Source: Bradyrhizobium sp. CB2312
Lineage (GTDB): Bacteria > Pseudomonadota > Alphaproteobacteria > Rhizobiales > Xanthobacteraceae
NCBI RefSeq assembly: GCF_029714425.1
Contig: NZ_CP121668.1
Coordinates: 8,267,501 to 8,331,500, forward strand
Direction: 5' to 3'
DNA: 64,000 bases
Under the pieces are notes generated by a model. That model was not told the origin of the DNA. It made no database searches and saw only the letters and a list, made by a program, of their open reading frames with translations. Position 1 is the first letter of the stretch, and each line of letters opens with the position of its first letter. Position numbers and translations under genes: made by a program. Shown one piece after another: positions 8,734 through 16,933 of the stretch.

Positions 8734-10017
8734 CCGGAGACATAGGTCACGGATCGTACCTAAGAGATGGGTGACAACCTCGTGCCGAACGGGTTGTCGA
8801 GGGGTTGCAGGGTTTTCTGCTCCAGGTCGAAATATCCCAAATCATAGTGCATGAAGCTGACGAGCCAAATGCCGTCGTCGACCTCCTTGATGCCGAGCTT
8901 TTGTCCGGCCAGCACGGTGGAGAGATTGATCCGCTTGCGATGCAGGCAAAGCCGTCCGCAGGCGGTGACGAGCAGCTCGTGATCGTGGAACGGATAGGTC
9001 AGTTCCGGCAGGCCGGCATAGCAGCGCGTTGAGGCCAGGTAGCGCTCGGCAGGGCAGTTCATGTCGAGGGCCTCGTGGGGAAGCTCGGCGTTGAACTCGC
9101 GGAGGAACGCGTCGAAGCGCTCCTGCTGCTGCAAGCTATTGGCGCCCGGCGGCCGAGTGGTTTCCTTCTTGAGGGTGAGATGCATGCGCTCGTGACGTCC
9201 GTTCTGCTGCGGATGGCCCGGCTTGATGCGCTCGATCGCAATCCCGAGCCGCAGCCACCACACCGAGAGCTTTGAGAGATTGAACAAGGCGTTGGGACTG
9301 GCGAAGGGCACGCCATTGTCGGAGCGGATGGCCAGCGGCAGCCCGCGCTCGCGAAACAGCCGCTCGAAGGCGGCAATGGCCGGCTCCTCGCGGGTGGAAT
9401 CGAGCGCGTCGCACAGCAGCAGGAAGCGCGAGGCATGGTCGGTGACGGTCAGTGGATAGCAGTAGCGGCCATTGCCGAGCTTGAACTCGCCTTTGAAGTC
9501 GGTGCACCACAGATCATTGGGTCCAGCGCCCGCGGACAGCGGCGTGCCGCGCGCGCGGTGGCGCGGCACACCGCCGCGTTTGACCAAGCCATGGCGATCG
9601 AGCACCGCATGGATGGTGCTTTTGGCGGGAAGCCTGACATCGCCGTCGAGCCGCCGGATCAGCAGTTCACGGATCTTGCGCGCGCCCCAGTGCGGCTTCT
9701 CGGCTTTGAGGCGCACGATCAGGCCCTCGACCTGCTCCGGGAGCTGATTGGCATAGCGTACCGGCCGCCGCGAGCGATCGCTGAGGGCCGCCACCCCCTG
9801 TTCCTTGTAGCGATCGAAAATCTTGTAGCCGGTCTTGCGCGATATGCCGAACTCCCGGCAGACGTCCGTCATGGCCTCCCCGTCCAGCAGACGGGCGACA
9901 AAGCGAAGGCGCTCTTCCATCACCGAACTCGCTTTCCACGGCATCCACACCTCCCGCAGAACAAAAGCGGAAAGTGTAACCCATGTGTCCGGTACGGACC
10001 GTTACCTATCTCTCGGG
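8734..10017 (-). mobile_element. IS481-type insertion sequence, complete
   Basis: One transposase gene is bounded by imperfect inverted repeats of about 45 bp: the left end, read inward, runs CCGGAGACATAGGTCACGG and the right end reads outward GACCGTTACCTATCTCTCGG. Repeated GTAACC/GTCACC and CATGTSTCCGG-like blocks within both ends are typical of this group. I could not establish a target-site duplication. It lies 17 bp beyond the tRNA-Gly remnant. Confidence 0.8.
8760..9944 (-). CDS. IS481-family transposase
   Basis: A 394-residue transposase. An N-terminal HTH (MTDVCREFGISRKTGYKIFD) is followed by a second HTH around residues 60-110 and an rve/DDE integrase core: Asp in NDLWCTDFKGEF, Asp in AIRSDNGVPFAS, Glu in NGRHERMHLTLKKE. 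The start ATG at 9944 has GGGAGGTG just upstream. No internal stop or frameshift seen, so it could be active. Confidence 0.9.
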   Translation of the reverse strand: MPWKASSVMEERLRFVARLLDGEAMTDVCREFGISRKTGYKIFDRYKEQGVAALSDRSRRPVRYANQLPEQVEGLIVRLKAEKPHWGARKIRELLIRRLDGDVRLPAKSTIHAVLDRHGLVKRGGVPRHRARGTPLSAGAGPNDLWCTDFKGEFKLGNGRYCYPLTVTDHASRFLLLCDALDSTREEPAIAAFERLFRERGLPLAIRSDNGVPFASPNALFNLSKLSVWWLRLGIAIERIKPGHPQQNGRHERMHLTLKKETTRPPGANSLQQQERFDAFLREFNAELPHEALDMNCPAERYLASTRCYAGLPELTYPFHDHELLVTACGRLCLHRKRINLSTVLAGQKLGIKEVDDGIWLVSFMHYDLGYFDLEQKTLQPLDNPFGTRLSPIS

Positions 10018-10304
10018 TCGCTCATTTCCCTCAATGAAAGCAGGATATTGCATCCGCTTTTTGGGCCAGATTTTGTTGCTCGCTCTCGATTTTCATATAA
10101 CCACCGTACCGAGCCCAAAGGCGGCCTGACGCGGCGCTCCGCGCGCCAATCTGGCTGGGCGGATCGGGCTTTTTTGGTCTCTACCCGGCAGTTCAACGCC
10201 GGCGTGGACCACTAAAGCAAGATTAACCCTCGCGGTTAGTCGCCGATTTCGCCGTTGACGCTGCGCACTCCTCTCAGCTCTGGTCACTCGCCATAGCTGA
10301 AGAC

Positions 10305-10655
10305 ATGTCTGCAAAAACGAGATCTAAGAAGGTGGATAAAGGTTCTTCGCGCCCTTGTGCAAAACGGCGCCGACAGTTGCCCGGGCTTGCCCCCATCGAG
10401 CCCTCCATCGCCACGCTGGCCCCGCGCAACATCCCAACCGGACCATTGGCTCAGCTGGTCAAGGGTATCTTGGAGCGCATCAGTGAGATGGCGAGCGCGC
10501 TCGGGGCCTATGAGGCGCTTCTTGCAGTACTCATCCTCACCGGCATCGCCGCGTTGCAATGCGCGAATGCGATAACGTTGCAGCCGATCTTCAGCTTGAT
10601 CGCCCTCGGTGCGGTCCTCCCACTCGTTGCTCGGCTCATCAAGTCACGAGATTGA
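10305..10655 (+). CDS. Hypothetical membrane protein, 116 aa
   Basis: I do not recognise the family. The first 45 residues are basic and polar (KTRSKKVDKG..RPCAKRRRQ). Two hydrophobic stretches follow, AYEALLAVLILTGIAALQC and LQPIFSLIALGAVLPLVARL, ending KSRD: a small two-helix inner-membrane protein with a cytoplasmic basic N-terminus is likely. The ATG start lacks a strong ribosome site. It precedes the RES remnant at the edge of the defence island. It could be spurious. Confidence 0.45.
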   Translation: MSAKTRSKKVDKGSSRPCAKRRRQLPGLAPIEPSIATLAPRNIPTGPLAQLVKGILERISEMASALGAYEALLAVLILTGIAALQCANAITLQPIFSLIALGAVLPLVARLIKSRD

Positions 10656-10693
10656 TCTCACCTTGATAGAGAACTACCGGCAGTACGGCGTTT

Positions 10694-11125
10694 TTGACGA
10701 AACCGACCAGCGCTGCGCATTCTGGCCTAGGCGTCCCGCAGATGGCGTCAGGCCCTCGCGTGGCCTGGCCCTCAAGCAGTCGCGTCGCCAACGAGTTTCA
10801 AGACAGACACTACGTCACGATCGAGATTGCTTCTCACTTGAATATGGTTGACTTGCGTGGCGACGGTGCTGTCCGTATGGGAGTTCCGACCGATGTTGCG
10901 CGGGCCTCAAGGCAAACGCTGGCGCGACATCGGTCGCTCGCTTGGCACGAACATCCGCCCGGGCCAGACGGCATCGTCTATCCGTCACGGTTAAACGGCC
11001 AAACGAACCTCGCAATCTTTGACCGCGCGGTGCCAAAATTGAAAGCTATCGGAGTGCAGCCTCTGAGCGGCGTGGCCGGCCTCGCGACTGTGCTGGACGA
11101 CCTTATGGTCGAGTTGGCCCCTTGA
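10694..11125 (+). pseudogene. RES-domain toxin, N-terminally truncated
   Basis: The readable part, about residues 40-140 of this frame, matches the C-terminal half of RES-family NAD+ phosphorylase toxins: VDLRGDGAVRMGV, then DGIVYPSRLNGQTNLAIFDR, the hallmark ending. The N-terminal part with the catalytic Arg and the GGRWN-type motif is absent, and the frame opens only with a TTG lacking a ribosome site. No Xre partner antitoxin is adjacent. I read it as a dead remnant of an Xre-RES toxin-antitoxin pair next to CBASS. Confidence 0.6.
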
Positions 11126-11155
11126 GCCGATCAACAATCAAGACTGCAGTGGCGG

Positions 11156-11620
11156 TCATTCGTCGTCGGACGGAACGATCGACATCCTTGTCAATATTCT
11201 TCCGACGCCAAGGCCCGCCCACCAGCCATCGCCGCCTTTGATGAGGAAGACCGAGCTCCCGGCGAGGTTGTTCCGCGTGACCTCTCGCCACGTCTTGAGA
11301 TCGGTCCCGGATGGCGTCGACGAAAATCCGGGATGCGTATGCCACTCACCAACGAACGTATGAGTGCGCCCGCTCTCGGTCCATCGCCTCTTGGCGAGAC
11401 CCTGATGCCCGGGATCGTCTCGATCAAACCGAAGTTGTGCACGGCGGTCGCGCCGCAGAGGCTCCGAACATTCGGTGATTTCGATGTGGGGACCTCTGTA
11501 GCAGCCGATCAGGATCCCTCCAGCCTCTGTCGCATTCTCGGGAATGCGCAAGTAGCGTTCTATCCTCATCATCACTTGGTTGTGGACGACGACGAGCCGC
11601 ATGCCAGCGCGGAAGATCAT
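11156..11620 (-). CDS. cap3: CBASS Cap3, JAB/JAMM isopeptidase
   Basis: A 154-residue JAB/MPN-fold metallopeptidase. The JAMM motif is complete: an early Glu (TEAGGILIG), then EWHTHPGFSSTPSGTD with the zinc-binding His-x-His and Asp. Cap3 removes CD-NTase from its Cap2-made conjugates and keeps the system in check. The start is the ATG at 11620, which overlaps the cap2 stop as ATGA; the open frame upstream to 11647 begins with GTG inside cap2 and is less likely. Last gene of the cdn-cap2-cap3 operon. Family firm; the role follows from the neighbours. Confidence 0.88.
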   Translation of the reverse strand: MIFRAGMRLVVVHNQVMMRIERYLRIPENATEAGGILIGCYRGPHIEITECSEPLRRDRRAQLRFDRDDPGHQGLAKRRWTESGRTHTFVGEWHTHPGFSSTPSGTDLKTWREVTRNNLAGSSVFLIKGGDGWWAGLGVGRILTRMSIVPSDDE

Positions 11621-13305
11621 TGAGCCCGTGTTTGGCAAGCTGGGCACTCTGGAGCGGGTGTGAGGTTCATATCTTTGATCTGGAAGCTGCGGTCGGGATC
11701 GAGCACACGTGTTCGGTAGCGATGCCTTGGCTCGCCGCTATTCCATGCGAGAACGAGGTCGAGCGCCAAGGCCGCCGCTGACATCGATGCCGAGACCGGG
11801 AACGGTGCATAGAGCCCGTCTCCGCAGGCCGGATTGCGTAGCAGCTCGTTGTCGGAGTCTGGACGCATGACCCGGTAGCGCGGCTCGCCAGCAAGCTTGG
11901 GCTTTCGGCATTTGAAGCACCCGTGCTCCGGTCCGTCGCAGAGCAAAACTTGAGCCGCACCGCCGTTGCCGACAATCCAGGCGTGAAGAACTGGCGGATA
12001 GTTCGGTCGCTGCGACACGGCATGATGGTTCAAGGCGATGGAGAACGGTTCCTCACCCGTTGCGTCGATGACCAGGTCGCCCGACAATCGCTTCAGGGTC
12101 GCTGTCGCGTCCACAGGACGGCTGTCGACGGCAAGGTGCGGAAGCTGTTCGCGAATGTACTCGGCACAACCGCCCGCTTTGTTCTGGCCGAGAAATGAGA
12201 TTCCGAGAATATGCCGCCCTAGATTGGCCGGCGATAATCTGTCGGAGTCAATCAGCGTGAGGCATCCTCCTAGCGACCCGGCGCCGCTTTGCGCGAGATT
12301 GTAGGCGAGAAAGCCGCCGATGGTCCCGCAACCGATCAGAACAATGTTCTTTCCGGCGAGGCTCGGCACAGTCCCAAGATTGCGCTGGTAGAGGAAGCGC
12401 TCATCGATTGGAGAACCCAGATGGCGTTCGACCGCCACATCCTCGGTGCGGTCGAGCAGGAGCTTGGGCAGGGCCGACTTCCGGGATTTCATGAATTCGG
12501 GGCGATCAAATCGTTTGGGAATCTGGATCTCGGCGAGACAGATGGCATTTGGTGCGCAGATCGCGATCCAACGCGTCAGACCGGTGCCCAGCTCCAGCGC
12601 GAGCTTCAATTCGTGTGCTACGCCAATCCTGTCGAGGAATGCGGCAAGGCCTCGAAGATTGCGGGGCAGGGCTCCGCCTCGATCTGCGCCAAGATCGCGG
12701 TCCACGCGCACGATCCGGCAGGGGGCTGTTTCCGGAGTGGCCTTAATGCCGCGGTTAGCCGCATGTAGTGCCTTGAGGGAAGGGGCGAGGCCGTCCTTCG
12801 GTGCCAGCACCAGCTTGTCTTTAGCCGTCCGCGACAGCCCGACATAGAATATCTCACCTTCGCCTCGAAAACCCTGTGGCAGATCCACCAGGATTGAAGG
12901 CCCGGCGGTCCAGTACTGGCTGAATTCGTCGACGTAGTCGAGATCGGAGCGGCCACGAAGCCCGTCGCCCAGAACCTTCTCCGCCAGCTTTAGACATTGC
13001 AGAACGGTCCCGCCGGGATCGTACCGATCCAACACCATGGCGCTTTTTGCGACATAGCAGACCAGGTCGTCCGGCCCGAGCAAATGTGGCGTTCGCTTAC
13101 CTTCCGCTTTGCCGCGCGAGAGCAGTTTGATGACCGGCGGATCGACGAAATCAAGGTCAGGCACCTCGATCGACACCTCGGCCTCCAGACCATGCCGTTC
13201 GATCCGTCCGACGTAGTATGGATGCGCGCTCTGGCTCCAATCCTTCTTGAAGCCCTCCTGTCTTAGTGCCGCATCGATGGTTCGGAGGACCTCCTGCTCA
13301 TCCAC
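11617..13305 (-). CDS. cap2: CBASS Cap2, fused E2-E1 ubiquitin-like transferase
   Basis: A 562-residue protein. Residues 1-130 form the E2-like part with a likely catalytic Cys83 in LVCYVAKSAMVLDRYDPGGT. The ThiF/E1 adenylation fold starts near residue 325 with VLIGCGTIGGFLAYNL and continues with LIDSDRLSPANLGRH. C-terminal CxxC pairs (CFKC, CPAC) suggest a zinc site, and NPACGDGLYAPF probably holds the E1 Cys. Cap2 attaches the CD-NTase C-terminus to cell targets and primes it for alarm. The GTG start overlaps the cdn stop by eight bases, showing translational coupling. Length and order agree with type II CBASS. Confidence 0.92.
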   Translation of the reverse strand: MDEQEVLRTIDAALRQEGFKKDWSQSAHPYYVGRIERHGLEAEVSIEVPDLDFVDPPVIKLLSRGKAEGKRTPHLLGPDDLVCYVAKSAMVLDRYDPGGTVLQCLKLAEKVLGDGLRGRSDLDYVDEFSQYWTAGPSILVDLPQGFRGEGEIFYVGLSRTAKDKLVLAPKDGLAPSLKALHAANRGIKATPETAPCRIVRVDRDLGADRGGALPRNLRGLAAFLDRIGVAHELKLALELGTGLTRWIAICAPNAICLAEIQIPKRFDRPEFMKSRKSALPKLLLDRTEDVAVERHLGSPIDERFLYQRNLGTVPSLAGKNIVLIGCGTIGGFLAYNLAQSGAGSLGGCLTLIDSDRLSPANLGRHILGISFLGQNKAGGCAEYIREQLPHLAVDSRPVDATATLKRLSGDLVIDATGEEPFSIALNHHAVSQRPNYPPVLHAWIVGNGGAAQVLLCDGPEHGCFKCRKPKLAGEPRYRVMRPDSDNELLRNPACGDGLYAPFPVSASMSAAALALDLVLAWNSGEPRHRYRTRVLDPDRSFQIKDMNLTPAPECPACQTRAQ

Positions 13306-14461
13306 TGGTCGACCGTCCCACAGACGGCGCCGGCGAGATGATGGCCGGTGCAGCTACAACAGCCGCAGCCGCAGCAGCGTGAGCCTTGACAAGATCGGGA
13401 CGATTGGGAATTCGCTCGCCAAAGATGGCTTTCAGATGGTCCACGGCGACCTCTGGCAGGTAGCAATGGTTGATCGCGTCATCCAGCTGCTCGTGCATCG
13501 CGTTGGCAGCCTTGATGGCCTGCTGACGTTGCTCGCCGGTCCAGGATGACCCGAGAACTTCAGCGGTGTCGGCCGGATTGAGAATCTCACCGGCGAACAT
13601 ATCGGCCAGGCGCGAAGTCACCTCGAGGAGCGCGAGATCATCGCGGCGCGGGACACTCAGATGGCCAACGTCCTCGAATGCGTAGAAGGCGCAGGCCATC
13701 AGTATGATCGACGAGATATGTTCAAGTTTGTGATAATCCCGCCAGGCCTTCAGGTAGCGGCATTCGCGCCGCAAGAGTTCGCCATAGAAATCGACGGCAT
13801 TGAGAAACCAGTCATGAATCTTTCGCGGGTCGGACTGCTTCCAGTTGTCCTTGCGGTGCGCGAGCAGAACCTTGTCGGAATCGACCTGATCCCAGCGGTC
13901 GATCCGCATCTTTCGCGAACCCATAAAGTCGATGTTGTCTTCGGAGTCGGCAATAGCCCGGTCCATCGCAGCCTTAGTCAGCCTGCCAAACTGATCGTCG
14001 GGAATGGCATACAAGGGGACGTCAACGTGGAGGCAATCGTCGATGATGACCCGCGCGCAGGTGTCTTTCTCCTCGAAGCCCTTCCACTTCTCGCGCTTGA
14101 TCAGTACCTTCAGGGCGGCGTCGATAATGTCGAAGTAGAGTTTCGCCGCTTCGGCGGGACCGTTGCCCTTGACGAATGTCATCGGCAGATAGAGGCCGTC
14201 GTCAACGTCAATCTGCTGCGGCGGCATCCATGCGCGCCGATTGAGCAGTTTGTACGCCTCGCTGCCCTGCGTGAAGAAGCGCGGCGTGATCTGTCTTCCG
14301 AACTGCCGTTTCGTCTCGCTCGCGATCACCGTCCTGAGATGGTCGCGGATCTTTCGCTTGGCGTTTTGTAGCTTTTCCTGTTCGTCAGCTAGCAGCTCGA
14401 GCTTGGCAAGAAGATCGACGGCCCCTTGGGCGCCGTGAAGCAGCTTATCGACGTTTGCCAC
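13298..14461 (-). CDS. cdnA: CD-NTase (DncV-like cyclic dinucleotide synthase) of type II CBASS
   Basis: A 387-residue nucleotidyltransferase. The active site is visible: FFTQGSEAYKLL (Gly66-Ser67), QQIDVDDGLYLPM (Asp85 and Asp87) and a third Asp in LHVDVPLYAIPDDQ. The QID.D.G.YLPM pattern is that of DncV (clade A), so a cGAMP-like product is a fair guess, not proof. The protein ends in Gly after SVGRSTS, as needed for conjugation by Cap2. Start set at GTG 14461, preceded by AAAAGG; another GTG at 14545 would add 28 atypical residues. First gene of the minus-strand operon, 125 bp from the divergent capV. Confidence 0.92.
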   Translation of the reverse strand: MANVDKLLHGAQGAVDLLAKLELLADEQEKLQNAKRKIRDHLRTVIASETKRQFGRQITPRFFTQGSEAYKLLNRRAWMPPQQIDVDDGLYLPMTFVKGNGPAEAAKLYFDIIDAALKVLIKREKWKGFEEKDTCARVIIDDCLHVDVPLYAIPDDQFGRLTKAAMDRAIADSEDNIDFMGSRKMRIDRWDQVDSDKVLLAHRKDNWKQSDPRKIHDWFLNAVDFYGELLRRECRYLKAWRDYHKLEHISSIILMACAFYAFEDVGHLSVPRRDDLALLEVTSRLADMFAGEILNPADTAEVLGSSWTGEQRQQAIKAANAMHEQLDDAINHCYLPEVAVDHLKAIFGERIPNRPDLVKAHAAAAAAVVAAPAIISPAPSVGRSTSG

Positions 14462-14586
14462 AGTGGTACCTTTTCTGGTTACAGCTCGCTCGCCACCGAC
14501 GGTTCGGCGATCCGGGCGTCGGGGACGGCTTGCATCCAGCGGCACGAATCGATGGCTACGCTATAGAATAGCGCTTTTGGGGGGCT

Positions 14587-15606
14587 TTGGAGAACGAATT
14601 GACAACAGAATCCACCAAAAAGAAGCCGTTTCAGATACTTGCGCTCAGCGGGGGCGGGTACCTCGGGCTGTACGCGGCCGAGATCCTTGCCCGCCTGGAG
14701 GAAAGGGCTGGCAGACCCATTGGAAGCTGTTTTGATTTGATCGCTGGCACTTCCGTCGGTGGGATCCTTGCAGCGGGCGTTTCGCTGGATGTGCCGGCTG
14801 CCCGGATGCGAGACCTCTTCATCGAGCGGGGTCGAGACATCTTTTCGGGCCGGCCGCGGCCGAAGTTCGGCTGGATCGACGCGGGGCGGTCAGTGCTTGG
14901 TCCGAAATACGATGGCGAAGCCTTGCGGAGCCTTGTTTCCGAAATTATTGGCGACCAAACGATGCTGGCTGCCTGCAAGCACCGCTTGATCATCCCCGCG
15001 GTCAACATGACGAAGGGGAGTGTCCAGATGTTCAAGACGGGCCATCACCCGGATTTCACGCTGGATCCCAAGCGGCGATTGGTCGACGTGGTCATGGCGA
15101 CCAGCGCCGCGCCGACCTACTTCCCACTGGCGGAGGTTGGCGCTGCGCACTATGCCGACGGCGGTCTCGTCGCCAATGCCCCTGACCAATGTGCCCTGCA
15201 CGAGGCAACGCACTTTCTGAAGCAAGATGTGTGTCAGATCTCGATCCTCAGCATCGGCACCACTTCGACCGGATTTTCCCTCAAGCGATCCCTCGGTCGC
15301 GATCTCGGCAGCGCGAAATGGATGATGCGAGGCCGGCTATTGAGAACGATCGTTTCCTCACAGCAGCAGCTCGTCGATTACATGCTGCGCCACCAACTGG
15401 GCGAACGCTATCTGCGAATCGATGCCACCCAATCGGAAGAGCAGCAGGCAGATTTGGCCCTGGATGTTGCTGACGCGAACGCTCAAGGCACGTTGCTTGG
15501 CTTGGCGGAAGGTAGCTTCCAGAAGGTTTCTGCTGATCCTGCACTTCAAAAATTTCTGACTCACAAGCCCGATCCGCCCGACTTTCCCGGCGTGACCTCG
15601 GCTTAG
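14587..15606 (+). CDS. capV: CBASS effector CapV, patatin-like phospholipase
   Basis: A 339-residue patatin-like phospholipase. The oxyanion loop ALSGGGYLGLY, the nucleophile Ser56 in AGTSVGGI and the catalytic Asp191 in DGGLVANAP are all present. CapV is switched on by a cyclic nucleotide and degrades the inner membrane, killing the infected cell. TTG starts are possible at 14587 and 14599; the second has GGAG at better spacing. In Vibrio the gene lies in line with dncV, but here it is transcribed divergently, sharing a 125-bp promoter region with the CD-NTase. It is convergent with the Cap15-like gene, 41 bp apart. Confidence 0.92.
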   Translation: MENELTTESTKKKPFQILALSGGGYLGLYAAEILARLEERAGRPIGSCFDLIAGTSVGGILAAGVSLDVPAARMRDLFIERGRDIFSGRPRPKFGWIDAGRSVLGPKYDGEALRSLVSEIIGDQTMLAACKHRLIIPAVNMTKGSVQMFKTGHHPDFTLDPKRRLVDVVMATSAAPTYFPLAEVGAAHYADGGLVANAPDQCALHEATHFLKQDVCQISILSIGTTSTGFSLKRSLGRDLGSAKWMMRGRLLRTIVSSQQQLVDYMLRHQLGERYLRIDATQSEEQQADLALDVADANAQGTLLGLAEGSFQKVSADPALQKFLTHKPDPPDFPGVTSA

Positions 15607-15647
15607 ACGGCGAACGCTCTAAAGTCGGTACCTGGAAGACCAAGTTC

Positions 15648-16232
15648 TCATAGGCGTTTCTTGAGTTGGATCGATCCCTTGGTATTGCGATCGGTCCAGT
15701 AATGACCGCTCATCTTCTTCGGCGGCGTACCGATGACGCGGTAGCGGAATGCGCCATAGTGGATTTCGGTCTGCGTGCCGCGGGCGAGAATGTCGGGGTC
15801 GCTCTGGTAAACGCCAATCACTTCATAGACACCGTCATTGTGACGGATCAGCCGTCCAGCTAGCTGAAAGGATCTATTTGTGTTGGGCTCTTCGCCTGTC
15901 ACCAATCGAACCGATAACGATGTGTAGGTTTGCGTAATCGTGGCGGCGCCGGTTATCGTCTTGTTCTCTCGGCCACCCTGTTCGGCGTAGGAGGACAATA
16001 ATTCAGCGCCCCACTCGCCGGAGAGGTCGGGTGTCTTGTGAAAAAGCCGGAACGGCCAGTGCCGCCATAATACCCGGTCGAAGGCCGTCAAGAGGCCGGT
16101 GACGACCGCGACCGTGACCGAAAATGGCTTGGCGTAATCCCAGGATAGGTCTACTCCGAAGTACAGGAGTGAAATTGCCCAGACCGCGGCCGCAACGATG
16201 ATGATAACTGAGATCGAAAAGCCTGAAGGCAT
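15648..16232 (-). CDS. cap15: Cap15-like CBASS effector (2TM + beta-barrel)
   Basis: A 194-residue protein with two N-terminal membrane helices (FSISVIIIVAAAVWAISLLY and FSVTVAVVTGLLTAFDRVLW). A soluble beta-rich domain follows: PDLSGEWGAELLSSY, ITQTYTSLSVRLVTGEE, then EIHYGAFRYRV and GHYWTDRNTKGSIQL. The GxW opening, QT.TS.SVR block and HYG...YWTDR.T.G ending are the marks of the Cap15 cyclic-nucleotide-sensing domain (SMODS-associating 2TM-beta effectors). On binding it forms membrane-disrupting assemblies. It is not in line with the cdn operon: it converges on capV and is head-to-head with the DAC-like gene, only 11 bp between start codons. Confidence 0.82.
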   Translation of the reverse strand: MPSGFSISVIIIVAAAVWAISLLYFGVDLSWDYAKPFSVTVAVVTGLLTAFDRVLWRHWPFRLFHKTPDLSGEWGAELLSSYAEQGGRENKTITGAATITQTYTSLSVRLVTGEEPNTNRSFQLAGRLIRHNDGVYEVIGVYQSDPDILARGTQTEIHYGAFRYRVIGTPPKKMSGHYWTDRNTKGSIQLKKRL

Positions 16233-16243
16233 GTCCGAAGCAA

Positions 16244-16696
16244 ATGTCTGAGGAAATGGATATCGAAGCGCTGCTTCGGAAAGTACATTCTGAAGGCCTT
16301 CCTCGCTACCCTTTGCTGGTCGTGTTCTTCACCGGAAGCGAAGAGCCGCCGGATTGTGTTTCGATGCTTCGCGTTCCGATGCTGAGTGGAGGCTTTGTCT
16401 TTGGCGAGGACTTTGGCAGCCGGGTTCGGCAAGCAATGGCGGATAACGAGAGCGCCCACGATGGAGCGGTTGCGTTCGGCCGATCGAGGAAGTCCAGCTC
16501 CTATAAGTGTGCGGGCTGGTCTTACCGCATTGTCGCGACAACAGCATCTGGTGCGGCAGAGGCAAACAGGGGTGCGGCTTACAACAGCGCAATTTCATTG
16601 TCGCTGAGCCGCGGTGTCGATCTCGTCTGCCTGTTTTCCCTGGATCTGGAGATCTTCGTGGGTGGGAGGCGGGCAACCCTCGTTGAAGGTCGCTAG
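16244..16696 (+). CDS. DisA_N/DAC-like domain protein beside Cap15
   Basis: A 150-residue protein resembling the diadenylate-cyclase fold of DisA. By eye, HDGAVAFGRS fits the MDGAIILS strand of DisA, and NRGAAYNSAISLS followed by VDLVCLFSLDLEIFVGGR fits the RHR..A helix and the last two strands. The DGA motif is kept but the catalytic Arg-His-Arg is not, so it is more likely a nucleotide sensor (the DACN-type domains of conflict systems) than a cyclase. The ATG at 16244 is 11 bp from the divergent Cap15 start; ATG 16256 is an alternative. The family call rests on eye alignment only. Confidence 0.45.
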   Translation: MSEEMDIEALLRKVHSEGLPRYPLLVVFFTGSEEPPDCVSMLRVPMLSGGFVFGEDFGSRVRQAMADNESAHDGAVAFGRSRKSSSYKCAGWSYRIVATTASGAAEANRGAAYNSAISLSLSRGVDLVCLFSLDLEIFVGGRRATLVEGR

Positions 16697-16890
16697 TTCA
16701 TATCATATGGGAAGCGATTGCGGTTGCTCCGCCGATAACCAGGCCGTCTGAATACCGATCCAGCCCAGCACGCTGGACGGGGAGGGCAGGAACCACCTTT
16801 TTGTCTCCAAAAAAAGGTCCGAATCGGCCGTAATCGCGTAAATCATTGATTTGGCAACGAAAACCTTTTTGAAATCTAGCTCTTGTAGGG

Positions 16891-16918
16891 TGTCAGAAGT
16901 TCTCCTATGTTTCTGACA
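16891..16918. promoter_or_regulatory. Inverted repeat upstream of AbiEi, probable autoregulatory operator
   Basis: TGTCAGAA (16891-16898) and TTCTGACA (16911-16918) form a perfect 8-bp-arm inverted repeat with a 12-bp spacer, ending 15 bp before the AbiEi start. AbiEi antitoxins repress their own operon by binding inverted repeats in the promoter, so this is the likely site. Confidence 0.6.
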
Positions 16919-16933
16919 ACTGGAGTGAGAGCC

